From assembly GCF_963678635.1 (NCBI RefSeq), contig NC_087071.1:10989088-11053087 (forward strand): 64,000 nucleotides of DNA, in the 5' to 3' direction. The stretch comes from Symsagittifera roscoffensis (taxonomy: Eukaryota; Xenacoelomorpha; Acoela; Convolutidae). The notes under the pieces were generated by a model. That model saw only the letters and a list, made by a program, of their open reading frames with translations, had not been told where the DNA came from and ran no database searches. This document shows, piece after piece, positions 32,160 to 43,199 of the stretch. Both the position numbers and the translations under genes were made by a program. The stretch's first letter is position 1, and every line of letters begins with the position of its first letter.

Positions 32160-32987
32160 TGTACCTTTCAAGTAGCCTAGCACTCATAAAGAGGAACACC
32201 GAAAAATTTCCTAAGTATTGCGATATACGATATAGCTCAAAAGTACAAACTTTCGTTCGTTTCAGAAAACTTAAACGTCAAACATATGGTATGGCTGGAA
32301 CATGGGGGGAGATAGTGCCAGAATCATTCCATTACATAATAGATGATACACAATAGCACATTTTGCTTCATTGAAGGATATATTCCGCTCTATGTCTTGA
32401 TGAAACAATTCTTCTCGTCTTAACTTGATGACTACTCCGCTAAACCTTGCAATAGATATTAAATTTGTATATATTAACAAATATAGCTGGTTACTGTGCA
32501 ATTAGCACAGAACGTTCTGACCATAGTCTTTTAAAAAACTACAAGATAAAGCTTTTTTCAAGTTAATTTTTCTATGTTGGGAGATAAAAAGAGTCTGATG
32601 TAAACCATATTTTAGGCATATTTTCCAATTTTTTTTGAAGTTTTTGGTTCCGAGATTGGAGCTACAAAACTCCAACAATTAATTTTACTTTCTTCAAGTT
32701 AAATTTTTAGGTCTTAAAATTTAAATTTCTCCTAATTAAGCTATTGTAAGCCTGCTCGCTTGCTTTGAAAAATTTCAAACCGAATTGACAACTAAAAGGG
32801 GCTTTAATATGACATATCACTCAACCCAGTCCAACGATTGTGGTAGCTGGTTTTGCGGTGAAAAAAAAAACGAAAAAACTAAAACACTTCAGAATACAAA
32901 GTCATCCCCATTTTCAATGGTCGGAACAACATTGCCGTTTCTCACATAAATAACAATACCTCCATTGCTTTGGTATTTAAGCATTTC

Positions 32988-33020
<33 letters not shown>

Positions 33021-35877
33021 TTGATGGAACTATCATGCCAACGTGAATCTTTGTTTCCGCATTCTTCGATTAGTGCTGAGTCAATCATTAAATATTTCAT
33101 TTCTGGCGCAACTGATCTGGCAGTAAACAGAGGCGAAGTTGCACTTCGCATACACAAGCAAAAATATGACCGACAACGCTACTGGGAAAAACTGAATGAT
33201 TAAATTTTTGAGTCTACATAATTTCTTAAGTGACGCACTCCAATTATGAGTCCACATAATTGCTAAGTGACGCAAGCCAATTATGACACATTAGCAGTAC
33301 CAGTCAATTTGAAAATTACCAACTAACATGCCTCAATTTATAGAGCGGACGCATTTAAACTAGTATACGAAAAAACTCATTAAAAACATGCTACCCTGCT
33401 TGTGTTTGAACTCCCTTATTTTGCCGCATGTCTCCTTCCCTACCTCTACGCTACAGAACCATAACACCTTGAAGCTAAAGTGCTATTTGTAATACAATAG
33501 TGTGTGTTAATATCCTTAGCATTTGCTGTACTTAATTGCTGGTTATTGATCTTATGCATATACTGCAATAAAAGAGCACTTTCAAAAAGAGCACTAATAT
33601 TTGCAACTTAGGATGGAAAGAAGGTGAGCTCGTAATATTACACAAGCTTTGCTTGAGTAAAAACGTTGAGCATATTAAACCAAAAAAATGAAAATGTTTT
33701 GCACACAGCAGTGAAAATGTTTTGCACACAAGAAATGTTCTATGTTATCAAAGACCAAATCTTCATGTAAGTTTTGAAAAAATTAATTACAAACGGATGT
33801 TCTGCTTCATTAGAAACATAACGTAAGTAACCCAGTTCAGTTTGGATTTCAACCAAAAAATCATGAGTGGACGCGCTTTTTAAATTGAACGACATGCAGC
33901 TGAAAACAAACACTATGACCGTTGAGTTAAAAAAAAACTTTCGTAACAGTGAATCATTCTAAAATCTTACTCGAAAATCGTGAACTGTTTGATCATGCGA
34001 ATGAACAATCAACCATTGAAAATTGAACATAATTTAGAAAAAGTTCATTGCTGTTCTCCCTTTTTTTCTTATGTACGCAAACGTCTTCCTGAAAGTTGTA
34101 ACATAAGCGAAGATGTGCTATTTGCCGGAGACAAAACAAACTTTTTTCGGGTAAAAATGAAAACCGTGACTTTGTAACTGTTATTAGAAAAACGCTCAAA
34201 TGTATGGGCGAAAAAAAATTACAGTAAAATCGGATAAATACTTGTTTATGAATTTCGATTGAAAAAAATTCAACTACAAGAATGTGGATTCGAACCCTGA
34301 CTTGTTGAGCATAAGCCATGTCGCCTTGCCTCCATCTTCTTTGAAGCAAAAATTTATTCTGGGCCATCAGACAGCAAACACTGTGTTTTAATAAAGATAT
34401 AACTAGACATGGTAATGTAGTAAACACATTTTGCACTAATGTGTGGTTTCGTTGAAATAAGTGGACTGGTTCATTAATATTACTCTCGCCAACTAGCTTA
34501 GTTTTAAAAAACATTGACCTCATCAGAAGCAAAGTTGACCTTCACAGGCGACCTCCATTACGATACTAATGGAAATAATACACGCTAACTGAATGATAAG
34601 AACTTATGCGAGAGAAAAATAAACAGAAATAGACAGGAAACTATAACTGTATTATTTTCAAACGATTAACATATTGCACTATACTTGAATTTTCGCCAAT
34701 TACATCACTTGCCTCGAGAAAAATGAATTTTTACCAAGTCCTAATTTTTTCAAGATATAGTTAGTTGCTTTTATTTGATTTTTGATGTGTTCATAAATTT
34801 AAGCATATTTCAGATTTAGAAGCTGGTGATGAGTTTTACTCGAAAACGTTTTATGCAATAAACAGTGGTTTTTTCAATATTTTCCAATTTTGTTTTCCAA
34901 TATTCAATTAAGATTAGTTTGCTTTTTCTATGTAACTTACAAACATATCGGATATTAATCTGAGGTTTTGATAATAGTAAGATCATCCAACCATAAAATT
35001 CCAAAACTAGGTAAAGAAGCAACTCGCTTGCGAACTTCTTTCAAATTTCAAGCAAGCGTCTGTTTCAAAAACAGAACACAGTAATTTGAAACACAGGATA
35101 CATAAAAAAGCACTTCATATATCTACAGATGTAACGTTCATCCCTTTGCTATTATATAGATAAATGATTACTATTTTTTAATCGATTTATACTTTTTCCG
35201 CAGATATGTCGAAAAGTCACTAGCACATCAATCCACCAGTTACAAAAATTCAAACAAGACTGCTCGTTTCAGGGCGAAGCGTTGCCTTTGAAAGTCTATG
35301 GAGCAGTAATATCATGAAAAAACTAAATATAATAAAATAAGGAATTTTTTTAATTTGAGATTTTTTGTGAAAATCATCCCCCCACATGCCATAGAAGTAA
35401 AAAAAGATAGATTTCTCTCTAAGAATCAACCATATATGTCAATTAAGCGTTCTTCAACCAAGTTAGAACGATTTCTAAAAAGGATTAAATCTCGACCTAC
35501 GCGTTAATAGCGCGCAATATATCGCGCGTTAGTCATCCCAAATTGGCATTCTTTAAACACTCATAACTTTACGAAAAACGACCACCAGTGAAACATCTTT
35601 TCAAATCGAAGCTCAGAACAACAATACCTTTCGAATGATATTAAATGGCTAACTAAAAAATCGAAATTTGTCTGAAGAAAGAAAAACCACCCGAGCACAA
35701 ATATTCCGTTACTTTCGTTACGAAAGTCAGAACAATTACATGCGTTACATAAGTCCGAACAATAACAGCACTGCTCAAAATTCTGCCAGGACGATACTTT
35801 CTCAACGCTATTCAAGAAGTTCAGATACATGAAGACACCTTATGAGGAAAAAGATGATATTCGCATGAGGATCAAAA
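32160..35877. other. Non-coding spacer with minor repeats
   Basis: No gene supported. It contains a CT microsatellite (32986-33020), a doubled TTATGAGTCCACATAATTGC-type phrase near 33205-33280 and a doubled GTGAAAATGTTTTGCACACA near 33690-33730. A 179-codon minus-strand frame (33993-34532) has no recognisable domain. Confidence 0.35.
32986..33020. repeat. CT dinucleotide microsatellite
   Basis: About 17 CT units with one interruption (CTAT). Confidence 0.95.
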
Positions 35878-36551
35878 AGTGCTGATTTAAATTATCCGGA
35901 CAAAACAAACATAACTTAGAATTTCCAACGAGTTTTCCGTAATTTTGGTTAGATTATAGAAAAAGTGAAGAGAACAAAAGTTTCTTAGAAATTCACCAGA
36001 ATTAATATGGTGCAATTTTCTCTCGGAAATTCTCAATCAAAACTTTACCCAATAATGGATCATTTTGGGTTTTTATAATTAATCAAGAATTACGCAGAAA
36101 TTATTTAGTTAATAGATGAGCAAATAACATTGCAAGAAGCCTCTTACACATCACAACAAAGTTCTAGAAGGGTTAAATCTCCAAAAACCTGTATTTTTAC
36201 TTTATAAAGCCCAAAATTTTTGCTTCAAAACAAATTTCAAACAATTCGCGCGAGTGTTTTGAAATTCAACCCTTCAAGAAATTTGTTGGGATGTGTAAGA
36301 GGTTTCTTATGATATAATTTTTTCATCTATTAACAAAGTAATTTCAGCGTAATTCTTGATTAAAAAAGGCAAATTGATCCATTTTTGGTATAAAATTTTT
36401 TTTGAAATTTGAAAAAACTGCACCATATTAATCTGGTGAAATTCTAAGCAACTTTTATTCTCTTCACTTTTTGTCTTATCTTGATTTGAGAAAAACGCGT
36501 TTGAAACTTCAAAATTTGTTCGTTTAGTCCGGTTAACTTAAATCAGCTCTG
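35878..36551. mobile_element. Tc1/mariner-like MITE copy 3, full length
   Basis: It starts AGTGCTGATTTAAATTATCC and ends TTAACTTAAATCAGCTCTG, followed by TA. Two arms of about 300 bp are imperfect reverse complements and match copies at 9039 and 21047 (GCGAGTGTTTTGAAATTCAA lies in the centre). A TA target site fits Tc1/mariner ends. Non-autonomous. Confidence 0.75.
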
Positions 36552-37128
36552 TATTCTGTTCACACTTGGAAAAAGCCAGCTTACTCATAAAGTTAGCAGA
36601 ACACTTTTATGTTGCTGTTTCAGTTGGTCTCAAAAATTAAACTTGTATTGCTTTCAATTTTGCGAGCTGATACTTCCAACCAAATTTCCGCTTTTTCCAA
36701 TTCGCAAATGCAACCAAAAAAATTGCATGTAGTTCTTAAGCAGGGTACAACAGCGGTTCGCCGTGATGAGCTGTACAGCTCGTATGTTAGTCCTATCCTT
36801 CGTGGATAAATAAATGATCTTAACCGGGTCAATCTCAAAGTTTGCAATTCCGAACGTTCATAAGTTAAGTTAATTTTGTCCCAAATTGAAAGCTCTCTTA
36901 AAGATGGCATGTTTTTAACATTTAAAACCAATTCTTTAACCGAATCAGAGGGTTTTTCGTGTACTTATGTCTTCAATTTTATCTATCTTACAACTTACGG
37001 GTTTCATCAAACGCATTTGCTTGATTGAAAAAAAATAAAAGATTATCAACAAAATAATGGCTGTCTCGTTTAATTATCAACAATCTCGTTTAATAATCAT
37101 CATATCAACTAAACAAAACCAGTTTAAG
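36552..37128. other. Spacer with a doubtful minus-strand frame
   Basis: The frame 36620-36931 (minus) reads MPSLRELSIWDKINLTYERS then ELQTLRLTRLRSFIYPRRIG. It is somewhat protein-like but has no recognised domain, and the matching plus-strand frame shares the same DNA. No gene is called. Confidence 0.25.
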
Positions 37129-37731
37129 TTACATCAAATCTTTGATCTCTAGATCTAGTAGCAAATGCACTTTCTTGTAATGATTTTTCAAAGTCTCCTT
37201 GTTTTTGAAACTTCCGTCGCATTTCAAACATTTGAAAACCACACTTTGAGGCAAATGTTTCTGTTCAATGTGTCGTTTCATATTTCCGATTTGAATTCCC
37301 GAATTGTACAAGCAAAACGAGCACTGGAAAGTTTTCTTGTTTGTAGCTGGGTTAAAAACTGTGCAAATCAGCGAGGTGACATCTTTTTTCTGATGTAATA
37401 CTTCTATTGGTTGGGTTGCAACCACAGTTGAAGCAGTATTAATTACTTGGTTCGATAAATTTGGACGTTTTTGAACAGCTCCCGAACTATTCAAACGATT
37501 TTCTGTTTTCCGTCTCTTTGATTCTTTAATCAGGTATCTATCTTCACAAGACATTTGCTTTGCTTTGTAAATTGAACCACTTTCGGTTTCTTGAAAAATC
37601 AGATTACCAAAATGGATGAAATTTCCAAAAGACTGCTGTACGATTAGAGATTTTAACGGTAGTGTCCCATTGAATAATGTCTCAAAGCTTTCGACAAACT
37701 CGAAAGTTATTTCTAGGTTATCAGGTAACAT
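37129..37731 (-). CDS. C2H2 zinc-finger protein with two C-terminal fingers
   Basis: The start chosen is the ATG at 37731-37729, which follows TTTCAG directly, so it opens at a splice acceptor (cis or spliced-leader). About 200 residues. The first 60 (MLPDNLEITFEFVESFETLF and on) have no recognised domain. A basic linker (YLIKESKRRKTENRL) could act as a nuclear signal. Two fingers follow: FQCSFCLYNSGIQIGNMKRH then IEQKH, and FKCLKCDGSFKNKETLKNHY then KKVH, both CX2CX12HX4H-like. Likely nuclear nucleic-acid binding. It lies just left of the reverse-transcriptase tandem array but shares no sequence with it. Confidence 0.65.
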   Translation of the reverse strand: MLPDNLEITFEFVESFETLFNGTLPLKSLIVQQSFGNFIHFGNLIFQETESGSIYKAKQMSCEDRYLIKESKRRKTENRLNSSGAVQKRPNLSNQVINTASTVVATQPIEVLHQKKDVTSLICTVFNPATNKKTFQCSFCLYNSGIQIGNMKRHIEQKHLPQSVVFKCLKCDGSFKNKETLKNHYKKVHLLLDLEIKDLM

Positions 37732-38639
37732 CTGAAAGCTCAATAAACTTTAGTTGATGACAAACGAATACTGAGATTTTTACAATAATTGAAGCATATT
37801 ACAACATCTAATGAAGATTCAACTTTAAGGGCTCGGATAGAAGCTTTGAGAACCCTGAAAGATGTTCATTTGATACACTTGCGATACAACAAATACATAG
37901 CATGACTAACTAAATGACAGAAAGCCAAGATGAAAGCCGTATAAAAATCATTTTCGGAAAAATAAGATCAGAAAATTGATAACCTAAAAATTTTCTGTCT
38001 TTGTCTTGACTTTTTTTAATGAAAAAAAAATCTTCAAAGAAAATATACCAAGAATAAAGACAAATGAATGTTAAATAAGCATCTAAATAAAACTTACATA
38101 TCGATAACAAAGCCGACCATTTATGAGCAGACACGTTGCACCGTTTTTTTTTCTTAAAAAAACTTGAAAGCTGAAAAATTTATTATTGCCCAGGTTCACT
38201 AGGCCGCTAAGCCAACATTCTCTGAGCTAAAACCTTTCAAGCCAAAAAAAACTTAAACAAACTGAAAAACTAAAACAAAGTTACCGATTGAACAGTTCAT
38301 ATTTGGTTGACACTGTCAGCAGTAATATTTAGTGAAATGAGCCTAGTAATCCAATACCTTTCTTGATTTCGGGATTGAGTTTGCATTTCGCAAACTGAAT
38401 GACTTCTTGGACTTGTTCACAGGATACTGTGGCCATCCATTTCCTACGGTGTTAAAGAGGCTATAAACATATGACAGTTAATGAACCAGTAACTGCTAAA
38501 TCAACAGGTTCAAGAAATTTAAATAAGCTGGTTGCTGAGGCCTGCAACAAGTGAGTTTTTGGGGCATAATTGGTTCTTATGTTGAATGTTTAAGCTAAAT
38601 GGACTTAGATTCAGGAGCTTGGCGTTTACCCGCGGGCTT

Positions 38640-40156
38640 ATAAAATGCCATATATACAAAATAACAAAAACAAATTTACAATGACGCCAGATGCACAGAA
38701 AAAAGTTACCAGATTTGCATAGAACAGAAAAAACACACATAAGCAGTACCGGGACAGGCGGAGGGTGGAGTTCCCGTTTTGCAGGACAACTGACAGCTGT
38801 TGCATAAGATAGCAAACAGCTTGCCCGGGGTCGGCACAGGCAGAGCGCGCTGCTACCATCGAAGCAATGCGACGAATGGTTTTAGCGGCAATGGGCGATC
38901 ACCCGCCAAGGGCCTCGACAGAGGGGCACAAACGAGATGCCAGCTTCTTCGCACGCGGAAAAGTACTTTGTGAACTTTCGCTCGTCGGATACTTCGAGGG
39001 CGTGACCGGCACTAGTTCCAGCACTCTGCAAAGTAGATGACTGCAGGGAACTAATGACTGTCATGTCCAGAGCGGCTGGACGACCTCGGGACCAACAGGG
39101 GAGATGAAACTATCCCGGGCGAGAAGTAGTGAGATTGGCTTTTTCTAAAACAGGGGGAGAGAGCTGCCTTAGCGGCGCTGCTGAAAACGACATCGCGCAG
39201 CCTGTCATGGCGCGATATGCGGTCTCCGTCGGATGCGCACGAGAAGGCCTGATTGCCAAACGTATCTAGAGTCCTGGAACATTTCGGGCACGTAGACCCG
39301 CTGTTGAGTAGGGGAACTCCGAGACCATAGCAAACCGAAACTCGGCTGCCGAAGGGTTAATTCTAGCGCCTTCAGGGGGACTGCCGAAAGCCAGTCACCA
39401 CTGTTGGGGAGCGAACAGGAGAGCAGTCTGGCTCTGTCTCGGGGCGCAGAGGCGGAAGACGTGAGCTCGGACCAAGACTTGGAATTAAGTAGGCTTGAAA
39501 GTTTCATTTGTGCTTTGGGGGCCATTAAAAGAATGTCAGCATTGTCACTGAGAAACTCGAGGGAGGACGAACAACTCAACACGGTGGAGGGCACCGTGGT
39601 TTTGTGAAAAAATCCGGACAGAGAGATATTTGGTATCAATGTAGTATCCAAGGAAGGCCACTGGGGCGATCGAAGAAGAAATTGGACCAGTAATGGACTC
39701 GAGATATAAGTGAACGGCATTGTCAAACTGACCTGGACAGGTGCTAATGGAGAAGGAATCACAAGTCCGCATGCTGAATGTGATTTTGGGAAGAGCTGCG
39801 CAGCTTCTCAAAAGATGTAATTCCAACTGAGGATCTTCCAAGAGACGGATGGATTCCATAAGGTTTTCGCACTTTTCTACTCTTTTCGGGAACAGGGCTT
39901 GAATTAAAACGTCGTTAGTCGAAATGGCAGCGCCCAGGTTCTTCAAACTACTGCTACGAGCGGTAATGGCATTAGGCAGAGCACTAAAATCCAGGTTGGG
40001 GTTGGGGGACTAAGCTTCACACTTCTCAACGCTGACCTACAAGCCAACTTTAGCCATAGACGAAACCAAATGCGGAAAAACCTGAGCAAGAAGATTAACA
40101 TCGCCGACAAGGGAACCATCGTCACGGTACCAGATGTTACACGCGAGATCAGGAAA
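38640..40156 (-). pseudogene. Unit 1: 5'-truncated RT element
   Basis: It carries the RT thumb region (VEKCENLMESIRLLEDPQLE, LHLLRSCAALPKITFSMRTC), a linker, a stretch RPAALDMTVISSLQSSTLQS as in nuclease-like C-terminal domains (frame 38882-39064), then a region near 38640-38860 with SACADPGQAVCYLMQQLSVV. Several frameshifts. The catalytic RT motifs are absent because the 5' side is cut at 40156. Confidence 0.75.
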
Positions 40157-40914
40157 GCCAAGATGAAAGCCGCAGAAAAACAATTTTCGGAAAAATGAAA
40201 AAAGATCGAAAAAGTGATAATCTTAAACTTTGTCTTGACTTTGTAATGAACAAAAACTGCTTCAAAGAAAATATACCAAGAATTAAGACAAATGAACGTT
40301 AAATAAGCATCTAAATAAAACGTACACAGCTATAACAAAGCCGACCATTTATGAGCAGAAACGTTGCGCCGTTGTTTTTTATTTTAAAAATGTTGAAAAC
40401 AAAAATTTATGATTGCACCCCCAAACATTGAGATCAAACGTTTTTTCTCCTCAAACGACTCAAAAAGAAGCCGCTAAGCCATCATTCTCTGAGTTTAAAC
40501 CTTTCAAGCCGAAAAAAAAACTTTAACAAATTGAAAAACTAAAACAAAGTTGCCGATTGATTAAACTATCTGAGTTCATATTTGGTTGACACTGTCAGTA
40601 GTAATCTTAGTGAAATGAGCCTAGTAATCCAATACCTTTCTTGATTTCGGGATTGAGTTTGCATTTCGCAAACTGAATGACTTCTTGGACTTGTTCACAG
40701 GATACTGTCGCCATCCATTTCCTACGGTGTTAAAGAGGCTATAAACATATGACAGTTAATGAACCAGTAACTGCTAAATCAACAGGTTCAAGAATTTAAA
40801 TAAACTGGTTATTGAGGCCTGCAACAAGTGAGTTTTTGGGGCATAATTGGTTCTTATGTTGAATTTTTCAGCTAAATGGACTTAAATTCAGGAGCTGGCG
40901 TTTACACGCGGGCT

Positions 40915-42442
40915 TATAAAATGCCATAGATACAAAATAACAGAGACAAATTTACAATGACGCCAGATGCACAGAAAAACGTTACCAGATTTGCATAGAA
41001 CAGAAAAAAAAACACTCATAAGCAGTACCGGGACAGGCGGAGGGTGGAGTTCCCTTTTTGCAGGACAACTGACAGCTGTTGCGTAAGATAGCAAACAGCT
41101 TGCCCGGGGTCGGCACAGGCAGAGCGCGCTGCTACCATCGAAGCAATGCGACGAATGGTTTTAGCGGCAATGGGCGACCACCCGCCAAGGGCCTCGACAG
41201 AGGGGCACAAACGAGATGCCAGCTTCTTCGCACGCGGAAAAGTACTTTGTGAACTTTCGCTCGTCGGATACTTCGAGGGCGTGACCGGCACTAGTTCCAG
41301 CACTCTGCAAAGTAGATGACTGCAGGGAACTAATGACTGTCATGTCCAGAGCGGCTGGACGACCTCGGGACCAACAGGGGAGATGAAACTATCCCGGGCG
41401 AGAAGTAGTGAGATTGGCTTTTTCTAAAACAGGGGGAGAGAGCTGCCTTAGCGGCGCTGCTGAAAACGACATCGCGCAGCCTGTCATGGCGCGATATGCG
41501 GTCTCCGTCGGATGCGCACGAGAAGGCCTGATTGCCAAACGTATCTAGAGTCCTGGAACATTTCGGGCACGTAGACCCGCTGTTGAGTAGGGGAACTCCG
41601 AGACCATAGCAAACTGCAAACCGAAACTCGGCTGCCGAAGGGTTAATTCTAGCGCCTTCAGGGGGACTGCCGAAAGCCAGTCACCACTGTTGGGGAGCGA
41701 ACAGGAGAGCAGTCTGGCTCTGTCTCGGGGCGCAGAGGCGGAAGACGTGAGCTCGGACCAAGACTTGGAATTAAGTAGGCTTGAAAGTTTCATTTGTGCT
41801 TTGGGGGCCATTAAAAGAATGTCAGCATTGTCACTGAGAAACTCGAGGGAGGACGAACAACTCAACACGGTGGAGGGCACCGTGGTTTTGTGAAAAAATC
41901 CGGACAGAGAGATATTTGGTATCAATGTAGTATCCAAGGAAGGCCACTGGGGCGATCGAAGAAGAAATTGGACCAGTAATGGACTCGAGATATAAGTGAA
42001 CGGCATTGTCAAACTGACCTGGACAGGTGCTAATGGAGAAGGAATCACAAGTCCGCATGCTGAATGTGATTTTGGGAAGAGCTGCGCAGCTTCTCAAAAG
42101 ATGTAATTCCAACTGAGGATCTTCCAAGAGACGGATGGATTCCATAAGGTTTTCGCACTTTTCTACTCTTTTCGGGAACAGGGCTTGAATTAAAACGTCG
42201 TTAGTCGAAATGGCAGCGCCCAGGTTCTTCAAACTACTGCTACGAACGGTAATGGCATTAGGCAGAGCACTAAAATCCAGGTTGGGGTTGGGGGACTAAG
42301 CTTCACACTTCTCAACGCTGACCTACAAGCCAACTTTAGCCATAGACGAAACCAAATGCGGAAAAACCTGAGCAAGAAGATTAACATCGCCGACAAGGGA
42401 ACCATCGTCACGGTACCAGATGTTACACGCGAGATCAGGAAA
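40915..42442 (-). pseudogene. Unit 2: 5'-truncated RT element
   Basis: Near-identical to unit 1 at an offset of 2286 bp, with the same frames (41545-42048, 41831-42232, 41161-41343, 41016-41303). The last reads VEALGGWSPIAAKTIRRIAS and QAVCYLTQQLSVVLQKGNST, the clearest view of the C-terminal region. The 5' cut is the same as unit 1. Confidence 0.75.
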
Positions 42443-43199
42443 GCCAAGATGAAAGCCGCAGAAAAACAATTTTCGGAAAAATGAAAAAAGATCGAAAAAG
42501 TGATAATCTTAAACTTTGTCTTGACTTTGTAATGAACAAAAACTGCTTCAAAGAAAATATACCAAGAATTAAGACAAATGAACGTTAAATAAGCATCTAA
42601 ATAAAACGTACACAGCTATAACAAAGCCGACCATTTATGAGCAGAAACGTTGCGCCGTTGTTTTTTATTTAAAAAATGTTGAAAACAAACATTTATGATT
42701 GCACCCCCAAACATTGAGATCAAACGTTTTTTCTCCTCAAACGACTCAAAAAGAAGCCGCTAAGCCATCATTCTCTGAGTTTAAACCTTTCAAACCGAAA
42801 AAAAAACTTTAACAAATTGAAAAACTAAAACAAAGTTGCCTATTGATTAAACTATCTGAGTTCATATTTGGTTGACACTGTCAGTAGTAATCTTAGTGAA
42901 ATGAGCCTTGTACTCCAATATCTTTCTTGATTTCGGGATTGAGTTTGCTTTTTCGCAAACTGAATGACTTCTTGGACTTGTTCACAGGATACTGTCGCCA
43001 TCCATTTCCTACGGTGTTAAAGAGGCTATAAACATATGACAGTTAATGAACCAGTAACTGCTAAATCAACAGGTTCAAGAAATTTAAATAAACTGGTTGC
43101 TGAGGCCTGCAACAAGTGAGTTTTTGGGGCATAATTGGTTCTTATGTTGAATATTTCAGCTAAATGGACTTAAATTCAGGAGCTGGCGTTTACACGCGG

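Noticed and set aside
34265-34330. tRNA-like GGTTCGAATCC (minus strand) with a possible A-box
   Set aside because: The distance to the A-box-like sequence is too short and the T-arm has only two base pairs; no acceptor stem forms.
33993-34532. 179-codon minus-strand frame
   Set aside because: It starts at TTG, has no recognisable domain, and amino-acid composition is that of random A+T-rich DNA.
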